Shown here in pieces: positions 8,815 to 18,434 of a DNA stretch of 64,000 nucleotides. Source of the DNA: CAWKEY01 sp963696315 (GTDB lineage Bacteria > Pseudomonadota > Gammaproteobacteria > Methylococcales > Methylomonadaceae); the NCBI GenBank assembly GCA_963696315.1, contig CAVOJU010000021.1, positions 68,318 to 132,317 on the forward strand, read 5' to 3'. A program made the position numbers and the translations under genes. The notes beneath the pieces are model-generated. The model searched no databases. It saw nothing but the letters and a program-made list of their open reading frames with translations, and had not been told where the DNA came from. Position 1 is the stretch's first letter. Each line of letters opens with the position of its first letter.

Positions 8815-9366
8815 ATGAAACCATTAGTAGCAACATTGCTAGCCAGTAGCCTGTTATTTGGCGCAGCAACTGTTTCAGCAGAAACCAATGCTTTTGAAAA
8901 AAAATTTGAACTGCATGGCATTCGTTTTCAAGTCACCAGTATAGGCACCACGCTACGCATTATTCCTTCCGGACTCAAAATCGACAATTCGCCCATCGAG
9001 CGAGAAATTGACGGCACGGTGACAGGGGCCGACATAGGCGACATCAATGTGGACGGTTCGCCTGAAATCTATGTTTACATCAAAGCCAAAGAGAAGGGTT
9101 CTTTGATTGCCTATTCAGCCAATAACAAAAAATCGCTGAGCGAAATTTATCTGCCACCTATTACAGACGACCCAAAGCTCACTAAAGGCTATCGAGGACA
9201 TGATGAATTTATGATGGTTGAAGGTATTGTTGCCCAACGTTTCCCGCTTTACAAAGACAATGACACCGATGCCAAACCTACGGGCGGCTGGTGGCAATTG
9301 CAATACAAACTGGTGCAAGGGGAAGCAAGCTGGGTGCTCAAACTGGATAAAGTGATTGAGTTTTAG
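8815..9366 (+). CDS. PliI-like periplasmic lysozyme inhibitor
   Basis: A 183-residue protein with a clear signal peptide (MKPLVATLLASSLLFGAATV, cleavage near VSAE). The mature part matches the pattern I know for inhibitors of i-type lysozyme: FELHGIRFQVTS, REIDGTVTGADIGDINVDGS, PEIYVYIKA, GSLIAYSANNKKSLSEIYLP, GYRGHDEFMMVEG, and a C-terminal WQLQYKL..GEASWVLKLDKV. The GSLIAYS loop corresponds to the conserved inhibitory loop of the family. Start ATG 8815 follows AAAGGAAAA. It is intact, whereas the two genes upstream are IS-broken. Predicted to act in the periplasm against invertebrate- or protist-type lysozymes. Confidence 0.75.
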   Translation: MKPLVATLLASSLLFGAATVSAETNAFEKKFELHGIRFQVTSIGTTLRIIPSGLKIDNSPIEREIDGTVTGADIGDINVDGSPEIYVYIKAKEKGSLIAYSANNKKSLSEIYLPPITDDPKLTKGYRGHDEFMMVEGIVAQRFPLYKDNDTDAKPTGGWWQLQYKLVQGEASWVLKLDKVIEF

Positions 9367-9427
9367 TGATTTACACACCTTACCTATAAGGTGATCTCGA
9401 TTATTTTTAAGGATATTTATGCTATAG

Positions 9428-9865
9428 ATGAAGAAGACAACGTTGATAATAACGACTCTGTTGGCTTTAAATATCAGCCATAATGCCAACAGTGAATCTG
9501 AAAAGTCAACGCCTGCATCCGCCGCCGAGACTGCGAGTACTGCGCGGGCGCGTTTAGCTGATTTTAGCGATAGTGCGCTGTCGGTAAAGATTTTCAGTTT
9601 CGTTTCCACGCGAGACTACGCAGAATTCACCGCCATCCGCGAAGACCTTATGCTGCAGATCATGGATATTGTGACCCAGGCAGGGACAGGATTCGCGTTT
9701 CCTTCCCGCACCGTTTATCTTGGAAAAAGGACCTGTATCTACCCTGAATTGATTGAAGCGGCTGTCCAGAAAACCCGACAATGGTGGAATGAACAGAAAC
9801 TTCCGTTTCCGGATTTTTCCCCTCAAGAAATCGCTAAGATGAGCAATTCGGCGCCTTACCCATAA
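9428..9865 (+). pseudogene. Signal peptide fused to an orphan MscS C-terminal domain
   Basis: The first 23 residues look like a Sec signal (MKKTTLIITTLLALNISHNA). After a short Ser/Ala linker the sequence changes at about residue 37 to the cytoplasmic alpha/beta domain of MscS-family channels: LADFSDSALSVKIFSFV, AIREDLMLQIMDIVTQAG, FAFPSRTVYLGK, and the C-terminal tail LPFPDFSPQEIA. No transmembrane pore part is present, so this cannot be a channel. An ATG at 9419 is followed by a stop two codons later, just before ATG 9428. Best read as a remnant or fusion left by rearrangement; possibly not expressed as a working protein. Confidence 0.65.
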
Positions 9866-10073
9866 TCCGGCTTGGCTTTTAACATCGGCGACGGTAAAAA
9901 AATAGACCTCGCCTTCTATATTGAGAACTACAAGAATAAGGATTACATGCAGGGCGATTGCGTTTATTTTTTTTATTTATCAGTGAATCAATAGGTCAAT
10001 TTATAAATAAGAAATATTACAATATGCAAGCATCTGATTCTATGGTATTTTTAAACATAACGCGATCGTTGCC
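9866..10073 (+). other. Intergenic stretch with a possible coding remnant
   Basis: In the same frame as the preceding gene, after its stop at 9863-9865, codons stay open to a TAG at 9992. They read GLAFNIGDGKKIDLAFYIEN and more, which looks protein-like but matches no family I know. There is no start or ribosome site. The last 80 bases are AT-rich with nothing recognised. Confidence 0.25.
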
Positions 10074-10625
10074 GTGTCTGGTTGTGCAAACGCAGTTGGC
10101 CCAGTGGATAGCATTAACCGCTGTCAGCAAGAGGCTTGCATCAGAGCCGATACAACGCCTGTTCAGCAGCAAGTCGATAATAAAATGCGCAATCTTGCAA
10201 AGTTGCAGGGGTTTGAATTAGGCGCGTTACCGGAAATGTCCTTGCTCCGGTCAAGGGCAGGCAATCCTGACGAAGACATGGTCTATAGCGTATTAATCGA
10301 TAAACAGTAAAGCAATCTATCGAAAATATTATCGGAAGGCTCGCGCCGATTACCTAAAAACGACAGGATTACGGTTGTCCCCGGTTTTGTCGGCAGCTAC
10401 CCCAATTTTTTCTTCAGCGTGGAAAAAAACCGTCTAGGCGAATTTATTGATAGAATACGCAGTGCCAGGACTGAAACCGATTTGCAACAGTTCTATAGTC
10501 AATTCGGCATACGCCGCACCAACCCAGAAATCTGGCAATATGCAGACTGGTTTAATGCACAGCATAAAAAATACAGAGGCTTACAAGCAGGACTCCTGGA
10601 CATGAGCCGCTATGAAAATCTGTAA
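10074..10625 (+). pseudogene. Truncated duplicate of the cti 3' end with nonsense mutation
   Basis: Bases 10098-10625 align without gaps to 1369-1896, the last 176 codons of cti, with scattered substitutions. A TAC codon in cti has become TAA at 10308-10310, splitting the copy. Upstream of the junction the same frame reads AIVAVSGCANAVGP, a good lipobox that is not in the intact gene at this place. No start codon with a ribosome site is evident for that part; the frame opens after a TGA at 10035. It is therefore a lipoprotein-signal/Cti C-terminus chimera that has since decayed. The stop codon SRYENL end is retained. Confidence 0.85.
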
Positions 10626-10650
10626 GCAGAAATAAGTTTAAAATTTCACT

Positions 10651-12443
10651 ATGCCCAAAACCCATTCAACCTCTTTGCTTGCCGAATCGTGCCTACTCAA
10701 GGCTATTTTTGTGATAGGTGTGCTTTACCTTTGGGCCATGCCCGCTGGCGCTGGCGAGGAAAATCCGCTCAAACCGATCGATACCTCCAGTCCGAGGGCT
10801 ACGCTCCAGGGATTCCTCGAATTCATGAACAAGGGTTATGCGACGGGAGCCGGGATGGTCAAGTTGTATCTGGCTTCCCCGAAGCTTTACCTGTCGACGG
10901 AAGATGTGGCCACCATCAAAGGCTCCTTCCGTTATCAGGAATCGGCCCAACGGGCACTGGATTTGAGCGAACTACCCCCGGCCATGGTACACGAGTCCTC
11001 ACGGCGGCTCTCCATAAAACTGAAGGAGGTGCTCGACCGCATCGATCTCCCGCCCATCGAGTCGATTCCAGATGCCGAGGCGATGGCCAAATCCGAGTTC
11101 AAGCGCTGGACTCTCCCGAATTCTGAAATCCGGATTCAGCGGGTCGAAAAGGGACCGCGGGCTGGCGAATATCTGTTTACCCCGGAAACGTTGACCCGTC
11201 TGCCGGACTTTTACGCCAGGGTCAAAGACCTTCCCTACAAGCCCGGCGCTACGGACGGCTGGGACGACTTCGCCTCGTATAGTCCAGCCGGGGTAGCCAT
11301 TGCATTGCATCGAATCGTGCCGTCCCGATGGCTAATCGATGCACCCCGGTATCGGGTTCGGACCACGGTTCTTGACCAACCGCTGTGGCGCTGGTTCGGC
11401 ATCATAGCCGTCCTAGCGCCGGCCTCGTCTTTGTTCTCCTGTGTTTTCGTCTCAGTCGGTACTGGACAAGCCGAGCTACGTCCTCCAGGCAATGGGCGGA
11501 TTTGCTTCGACCCATCAGCCTGATGATCATGACGCCGATGGCTGCATTGATTCTTTCTCAAGTGCTAAGGGTTTCGGGCAACGTCTACGAGGTGGTCACA
11601 TTGTCGCTGTGGGCCCTGTTTTATCTCGCCTTCACCTGGGCGGTCTGGGTGGCCGGCGGCGCACTCGCCGCAAGCCTGAGCACCGTGGAAAAGCTACAGC
11701 TCGGCAGCATCGACAGCCAGCTTATCCGGCTGGTGATCCGGCTCATAACCGTCATCGCGGCGATTGCCATACTCGTCGCGGGGGCCGACCGAATAGGCCT
11801 GCCCGCGTACTCGGTAATCGCCGGCCTCGGGGTCGGCGGTCTGGCCGTCGCTTTGGCGGCGCAACAAACCCTCGCCAATCTGCTCGGCTCTCTGATCATC
11901 ATGTTCGAGAAGCCTTTCGCCATAGGTGATTCGATCAAATTGAAAGACATCGAGGGTACCGTGGAGAACGTGGGCTTCCGCAGCACCCGCATTCGCACCT
12001 CGTACAATTCCCTCGTGACCATCCCCAGCAGCCAACTCATAAATAGCACGTTAGATAATATGACTTTGCGTACGTACCGGCAGGTCAAGACCGTTCTCGG
12101 TCTGAACTATGCTACGCCCGCCGAGAAAATCGAGGGGTTTATCGAAGGCATCAAGCAAATTCTTGAAACCCATCCAGACACCCGTAAAGACAATATCCGG
12201 GTAGTGTTCCACGATCTCGGGCCTCATAGCCTCGATATATTGCTGGATTTCTTTATGAAAGTGCCCGATACAGCGACTGAGCTCATCGAGCGGCAGCGAA
12301 TTCTCATGGATATCTTACGTTTGGCGGAGACAACTGGAGTACAATTTGCCTTTCCCACCCAGACTTTGCATATCGAGAGCTTGCCAGGACAAAAGGCGAC
12401 TATTAACTCCCAGGCTGATACTTTTCCGCAAAGTGTTGATTAG
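10651..12443 (+). pseudogene. MscS-family mechanosensitive channel, frameshifted
   Basis: The 5' frame (from ATG 10651) gives a signal peptide and a periplasmic domain of about 230 residues, then WFGIIAVLA, the start of a membrane helix. Between about 11400 and 11430 the frame changes. The second frame carries three to four membrane helices, the pore helix GLGVGGLAVALAAQQTLANL, the beta domain FEKPFAIGDSIKLKDIEG, NVGFRSTRIRTSYNSLVTIP and the C-terminal alpha/beta domain ending FAFPTQTLHIES. The rebuilt protein would be near 597 residues. The role is release of solutes on hypo-osmotic shock. The lipase-like gene follows 60 bases downstream on the same strand. Confidence 0.8.
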
Positions 12444-12502
12444 GCAAGCGCTGAACAAATCGAAATGACTTTTGCTAACTCACGATTTATCGGATTCTTC
12501 TC

Positions 12503-14469
12503 ATGAAAATTGCTGTCTCTTCACTAACACAAAGGCATTTCACGAAAGTTATCATGATCGGTTTCATCTCACTGATAGTCGCGGGATGTGCTACTCCTGT
12601 GGGTATCAATCCGGTAGACATCCAGAGCGGCTATCAACTGAACACAGAGAGCGCCCTCTCGGCGGGTCAGCCATCGGAGGCCTCAAAAACGGTACTTAGG
12701 CGAAATGGCTTGATGGATCGGTTCGAAACCGAACCGGCAGCGGTGCTGGCTGAACTTCATGCCGGACTAAAACCAACAGACGATGAAGAAAAACTGTTCG
12801 CTTTGGCAGAGCTGTCATTACTGCATGGGCAAAATACAGGAGACCACGCCTATTTCCTGGCCTCTGCGGTCTACGCCTGGTCGATATTGTTTCCGGGCGA
12901 TGCCGGTGGCGTTCAGCTAAAGGCTTCGGATCCCCGGTTCCGGCTGGCCTATGATCTCTATAACCAGGCACTCGCTCTGGGCTTGGCCGATCCCGCAGAG
13001 AAAGATGAGGGCTGAGTTTGAAGTTGCATTTAAAGCCTGGAGACTATAAACTACCGTTCGGAAAGTTACATATAACGATGGACGAATCAGGACTATCGTG
13101 GGGCGGATACCAACTGGAAAGGTTCGTCTCAACGACATCCCTGAAGGTAAGGGGCCTGAGGAACCGTTACCGGACTCCGGGGCTCGGCGCTTCGCTCGCA
13201 GCAAGTATTGCAACAGGGAAAGGATCGGCGAAAGCTGTTGGTTCGGATCGCTTGGGCCCACGCACTAAAGTGCCGGTCAGCGCCATATTAAGGCTTGAAC
13301 ACGCGCGGGCCAGTTTAGCCAGCGGGCAAATCCGCGGCCAGCTCGAGGTGTATGCGGCTGATCAGTCGACGACGGTGACCATTGATGACCAGCAACAAAC
13401 GATCGAGTCCGATCCAAGCGCAGCACTTGCTTATCAGCTCAATGACAGTCCGCTCTATGCCCTGGAAATTGCGGGTTTTCTGCGTGGCGGGCTGTTCAGT
13501 GGCATCGTCCCCAAAGATCGAGCCCAGGATGGCTTGTTTACGCTGCACCCTTACCGGCCCGGCAAAATCCCCGTGGTGCTGGTCCATGGCACGGGATCGA
13601 GCCCTGCGCGCTGGGCAGAAATGATCAACGAACTGGAAGGCGACCCGCGTATCCGCGAGAAGTATCAGATCTGGGTCTTTCTTTACGACTCCGGAAACCC
13701 GATCCCGTATTCAGCAGGTCGCTTGCGGGGCGCATTGATGAACGCATTGCATGAGTTCGATCCCGATGGCAAAGACCCCGCCCTGCAACGCATGGTGGTC
13801 ATCGGCCACAGTCAGGGTGGATTACTAACCAAGTTGACTGCGATTGATACTGGAACGCGTTTCTGGCAACGAGTCAGCAACAAACCGTTCGACGAGATCA
13901 AAGTCAGTCCCGAAACCCGAGCGCTCCTGCAACGATCTTTGTTTTTTACACCCTTGCCTTTCGTCAAGCGGGTGGTGTTTATTTCCACGCCTCATCACGG
14001 CGCTATGCTGGCCGCTCAACAGTGGGTGACCGGTCTTGCCGCTAGGCTTGTCACACTGCCCCAGACTTTGCTGAGCGGCTTTGCTCAGGCGGCGACATCA
14101 ACCGGCGACGAGAAATTGACGGCAATACTGCGCAGGCCGCCAACGGCGATAGACAATATGAACCCCAACAACCCTGGGCTAAAGTTACTGGCATCCATCC
14201 CGGTTCCACCTCAAATACGTGCGCACTCGATCATCGCAGTCGAGGGTGACGGCCCCAAGGAAGAAGGTGATGACGGTGTGGTTGCTTACCAAAGCGCGCA
14301 TATCGATGAGGCGGTTTCAGAGAAGGTGGTGCGCTGGAATCACTCCTGCCAGGATCAACCCGAGGCCATCGAGGAAGTCCGGCGTATCCTGCTGGAACAT
14401 TTGACGATGCCGGATGCACCAAATTCGTTAATTGGCGCATCCGGTGGCGGCCTCGCTCATTTGCGGTGA
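12503..14469 (+). pseudogene. Lipase-like alpha/beta hydrolase lipoprotein, probable frameshift
   Basis: The first frame (ATG 12503 to TGA 13015) encodes a lipoprotein signal with lipobox LIVAGC and a helical domain of about 140 residues. The second frame starts at once (TTG 13018) and encodes 483 residues: PGDYKLPFGKLHI, LSWGGYQLERFV and then an alpha/beta hydrolase with oxyanion HGTGSSPARW, nucleophile elbow GHSQGGL, a late Asp in DDGVVAYQSA and His in VVRWNHSCQD. In relatives, as I recall them, these form one protein, so a one-base indel near 13005-13015 is likely. If real as two genes, the second lacks its own signal. Likely an outer-membrane or periplasmic esterase of unknown substrate. 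Confidence 0.7.
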
Positions 14470-14729
14470 ATATCAGCATAAAGTCCGACTTCGCCGGTGC
14501 TGACGCTGATTTCGCTCGAAGAGTTAGTGAAGCGGCTTAATAGGAATTCTTTTGAAAATGAAAATAGAATGATTACATCCAGCCTGAAGATTAATTAATC
14601 CGTCCTCTAACAAACGATGAATAGGGAGTGCCCCCTCTATTACAATCAATCGAATGTAAAGGTGATGGACTTGTTTTTTCCGTTTAATTCTGATGCCGCG
14701 TCAATCCTGGATTCGGAATCTTTGACATA

Positions 14730-15423
14730 ATGAGAACATTTAAAATGAAAAGAGTATCAACCATCATCTTTTTCCTAGGCGGTGTACTGCTAGTCGCCAG
14801 TTGCGCCTCAACCCACGTCACGACAAGCCGGGAATTGGCGCCCGTCACGAGAGAGCCGGGCATTGGCGGCGAACGAACAGTTGCCAAGACCGAACCAGAT
14901 CTGGGTCTATGATCTGGCACCGACATCTTCGGCCAATGCCTCCGAGCAAACTGAAATCGGCAGAGAAATTGCCAGCGGTTTAGTCAGCAGTATTCGTCAA
15001 ATGGGACTGTCGGCTGAGCCGGGTTCGCCGACAACAACGATGCAAAGCAACGATATTGTGCTTAAGGGCAATATTGTTTCGGTCGATGAGGGCAGTACCA
15101 CGGAGCGTGTCGCAATTGGCTTTGGTTCAGGTGGATCGGAGTTGAAGGTGCAGGTTGAAGGCTATCAAGTGACACCTCAAGGGCTGAGAAGAGTGGGGGG
15201 CGGTACCGGCGATGCGGCTGGTAGCAAAACCCCAGGCGCTGCTCTTGGTGCCGTCGGTGCAATCGCCACCGGCAATCCTGCCGGACTTATTATCAGCACA
15301 GGCATGAAGGTCTATGGAGAAGCGAGCGGCAGCAGCAAAATCGAAGGCAGAACCCAACAAATTGTTGAGGATATTACTGAAAGGCTAAGAACCCGATTTC
15401 AGCAGGAAGGTTGGATTCAGTAA
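14730..15423 (+). pseudogene. DUF4410 lipoprotein, frameshifted
   Basis: The first frame gives a lipoprotein signal (IIFFLGGVLLVASCASTHV) and about 25 mature residues. Near 14880-14890 the frame changes to PRPNQIWVYDLAP, the usual entry to DUF4410, followed by EIGREIASGLVSSIRQMGL, DIVLKGNIVSVDEGS, a glycine-rich stretch (PGAALGAVGAIATGNPAGLI) and a C-terminal helix to the stop at 15423. Translation from the second frame alone would lack the signal. ATG 14745 is an alternative start. The 260 bases before it hold nothing recognised. Function of the family is unknown. Confidence 0.7.
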
Positions 15424-15631
15424 TTCGTTACAAGCCGGAATAAGCTAAGAAAGCGTTGAACAAGGCAGCACATATAACCGATCGCGGCTAAGGCCAGCTA
15501 ATAACTGAAGGGTACAAATGAATCGGCAACCCGCTCGGTTTCATAGGCTGCAACAGCCAAACGGTTTAGAGGGGGCTTTCGCGATCGAAATAATTGCAAT
15601 GCCTTCTCTGAGGACCCGAATATACTAACAT

Positions 15632-15960
15632 GTGACATTTGCCCCATCGGTGCCGATCGATAACGACAATATGGAAATTCACTGCAGCGTTGTTGCCTAT
15701 ATCCGTTCACTGGATTTTTGGGGAAAGTCAGGCAAGATTGACATCATCATCCCCGAGGCCTGGATCTCGGGACCAGCGATGGTCTTGGTTACACCCATGA
15801 GCAGGAAAATCTCCGGTTTTGCCGATCCGCTCTTTCGTTTATACAGTGCATCTTTTCGGAGCTTCGCCCTTGTCGACGAAAGAGTTCACCAGTCAGAAGC
15901 AGGACATCATCTGCGCCAGCCTTGCGGTATCTCCACCGGGCGGACATACAACGGCGGGGG
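15632..15960 (+). pseudogene. Decayed outer-membrane transporter (phenol-degradation MetA-pathway type)
   Basis: Frame 1 around 15670-15840 reads MEIHCSVVAYIRSLDFWGKS, GKIDIIIPEAWISGPA and FADPLFRLYSA. A second frame from about 15843 continues VHLFGASPLSTKEFTSQKQD, IICASLAVSPPG. Together these follow the pattern I know for this barrel family (VLGY.R.F.LWGKSAK.D...P, then GFGDP.FR, YGAPALS..EF..Y.QD). The start and the whole 3' part are missing, and at least two frameshifts are present. A clear remnant of one gene rather than a new small gene. Confidence 0.6.
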
Positions 15961-16164
15961 TCGTTTGTGCGCTCCGTCACGGTCTGCGGCGCTTTTATTT
16001 GCCGCTCTTGACAAACATTATCTTGTTGCATAATAGAAACTTGAATACCCGGAACGGGTCGAATTCATCCAGCCAATGTCAGACTCGATTAAGGCTACTT
16101 TTTGAAGACGTCAGATCGAGCCCATAGTTTTACTATGTTAATTCAACAACTTGAAATTCCGACA

Positions 16165-17301
16165 ATGAAAAAAACCTTCCTAATTCTGACAACCATTCTT
16201 CCTCTTTTTGCTATCGGATGCGGCACGTCAACGGTGGTGACTCCATCCTCCACTGAATCATCACCTGTTGTGGAAAGCATCACAGGCGCCTATCTGGGCA
16301 TGCTCCCCTGTGCGGATTGCGAAAAAATCAGCTACCGGCTCCAGCTCAATCCAGATAGTAGCTATGCTTCGCGCATGATCTACATCGGCAAGTCCGAGCG
16401 GGCTTTTGACGAGTCGGGCAAATTCACCCTGCGGCAGGATGGTATCGTGGCGCTGGCCAAGAAAGATGAAGGAATGCAGTACTTCAAAAAACATCCGCAA
16501 GGCCTGCTGATGCTTGATAGTCAAGGTCAGGAAATTACCGGTACCTTGGCTGGTAACTACATCCTGACGCCCGTGCCTGGAGACAATGAGACGCCGGTTG
16601 AAGGTCAAAGCCAGGATTTTTTGTATAAGCTATGGGTGCAGGGAATCGACTTTTATGCCAGGGGGAACGAGCCTTTCTGGAATCTGGATATGGATTTTGA
16701 CAAGCAATTCAAATTCACTGCATTAAATGATCTTAATCTGAACACGCCGGCCACGAAGAGCGTTCAGGCGCAGGATGCCAGAATCACTCGCTATCATGCT
16801 AAAACTGAATCGGCCGAACTGATTATTGCCGCAAGCGCAGAGCCATGCACCGATACGATGTCGGGCGAACACTTCGAATACACCGTTCATGTGCAGGCAA
16901 AGCATGCTTCAGACAAGACATACCAGGATTTTATGGGATGCGGCGACTATGTCCCCGATATGCGGCTGACCAATATTTGGGTGGTCGAACAGGTTAAAGG
17001 CGTGGCGCTTCAACCGGCTTCATTTGCAAAGGGACTGCCTACCCTTGAATTATCAGCCAGAGAGCTTAAACTTTCTGGGCATGACGGCTGCAACCGCATC
17101 GGCGGCGCATTCACCACGCAAGGCAATACAATCAGTTTCAAACAGTTATTCGGCACCAAAATGTTCTGCTCTGCTCCCGAAGGCACGCCCGATATCGGCA
17201 TGCTCTTGGCCGACAAGACCTATGCTTTCGAATTCGGCGACAACCGTCTGTATCTGAAAAAGAACAAGCAAATCATACTGACCTTGAAACATGTCGATTA
17301 A
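16165..17301 (+). CDS. Lipoprotein with NlpE-like and META/HslJ domains
   Basis: ATG 16165 starts the lipoprotein signal (LTTILPLFAIGCGTS, Cys19 of the precursor by position), preferred over an in-frame upstream start. After a Ser/Thr linker comes an NlpE N-terminal-like domain (GAYLGMLPCADCEKISYRL, with the CxxC pair LPCADC). The middle carries ARGNEPFWNLDMD, typical of a conserved domain often found between these two. The C-terminal META domain has LSGHDGCNRIGGAF, TISFKQLFGTKMFC and a hydrophobic end. At 378 residues the domain set is complete. NlpE-type proteins sense copper or surface stress at the outer membrane and HslJ/META proteins are linked to novobiocin or heat response. The exact role here is inferred. 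Confidence 0.85.
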   Translation: MKKTFLILTTILPLFAIGCGTSTVVTPSSTESSPVVESITGAYLGMLPCADCEKISYRLQLNPDSSYASRMIYIGKSERAFDESGKFTLRQDGIVALAKKDEGMQYFKKHPQGLLMLDSQGQEITGTLAGNYILTPVPGDNETPVEGQSQDFLYKLWVQGIDFYARGNEPFWNLDMDFDKQFKFTALNDLNLNTPATKSVQAQDARITRYHAKTESAELIIAASAEPCTDTMSGEHFEYTVHVQAKHASDKTYQDFMGCGDYVPDMRLTNIWVVEQVKGVALQPASFAKGLPTLELSARELKLSGHDGCNRIGGAFTTQGNTISFKQLFGTKMFCSAPEGTPDIGMLLADKTYAFEFGDNRLYLKKNKQIILTLKHVD

Positions 17302-17318
17302 CCTAAGTTCGGCAGTTC

Positions 17319-17460
17319 AACCACGAAGTACACGAAGTGCACGAAGAATTTCAATGCCTTATCGTATGAATTTCGCTCACCTTGTGGTTGAACGGCAATC
17401 TGGCATCTACACACGTGAACTACTTGGTTTTTCTTCGTGTTCTTCGTGACCTCTGTGGTT
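17319..17460. repeat. Inverted repeat with CACGAAG units
   Basis: The left arm (17319-17351) starts AACCACGAAGTACACGAAG. The right arm (17428-17460) is its imperfect complement, ending GTGACCTCTGTGGTT. The arms are about 76 bases apart. It lies between convergent genes in a 239-base gap and looks like a dispersed bacterial repeat. No other feature is seen there. Confidence 0.55.
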
Positions 17461-17540
17461 AAATGCTTTTTCTAGGATTAACGCTCATTCACATTCAGCT
17501 TTCAAAATAAGCAGCAGCATTTTGGCGGCTGAGTCAGCAT

Positions 17541-18249
17541 TCATAATGAGTTTCGATTGGGCTGGCGCTGGGTGATGTAAGCGCTCACCAAACTGGCCAC
17601 CAACACGGCCATATAAAATTGACCAGTCACGGCCTCCAGAAACGCCATGGTCCGTACCAATCCGCCAACAGGGGTGATGTCGCCATAACCCAGGCTGGCC
17701 AAGGTGACGAAGCTGAAATAAACCATATCGGAGAATGCTTGCGGCCCCTGGTCAGCCAAGTTGCCAGAAAAGGTCTCCCAACCCCCATAGGTGTAACAAA
17801 CGGTACAAAGTCGCCCAGATCAAGCCCAATAGCAGATAGACGCAAAAGGCGCCGATCAGCGAATTGAGATCGACCCGGTGAAAGACGAACACGTTGCGCG
17901 CGGCAATCCAGGAACTCAGGCTGTTGAATATCAGAAATAAGAGCAGACCCGGGGCATCCACTATTTGGCTGGGCCCACCGAAGACGCTGATTGCAGTGAT
18001 GCTGAAAATGGCCAAAGCCAACAGCGCGCCCAGATAGAAAATGTTCCGCGAGGCGGACAAACTCCAGACTGCGACCAGCATGAAAAGAGTGAATAGCAGC
18101 GTTATCGAGTAGCGGCCCATGCCTGGCAGCAGATTCGCCAGAGGAAGCGCCAACAGCGTGACTAACAAACCGGTAAACAAATACCAGAAATTACCGCTTT
18201 GTCGTCCGCTATCTTCGGTGTTTTCATCGTTTGCTGTCTCGACTTTCAC
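17541..18249 (-). pseudogene. Two-pore-type potassium channel, frameshift in a G5 run
   Basis: From ATG 18249 the protein has five to six hydrophobic segments. At 17782-17786 (CCCCC on the plus strand) the frame breaks. Removing one G gives HLWGWETFSGNLADQGPQAF and then the pore with filter TLASLGYGDITP and a last helix FYMAVLVASLVSAYI. The rebuilt protein is about 235 residues, normal for small Ion_trans_2 channels. It follows the outer-membrane factor gene on the same strand, 186 bases away. No cytoplasmic RCK domain is present. Confidence 0.8.
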
Positions 18250-18434
18250 TCGTTCACCTTCAATTATCCTGACAGGGGTTCGCGTATGCTACTCGCGAAA
18301 GCTGCCTTACCAGGCAACTCAAATACACAAATCGCTTCACAGGCCTTGATGAGACAACGAATCGGAAATTCAATAACGTCATCTTTTCTTGGATGCACGG
18401 CCACTGATTCGCAATAAACGCCAGCCCCGTGACC

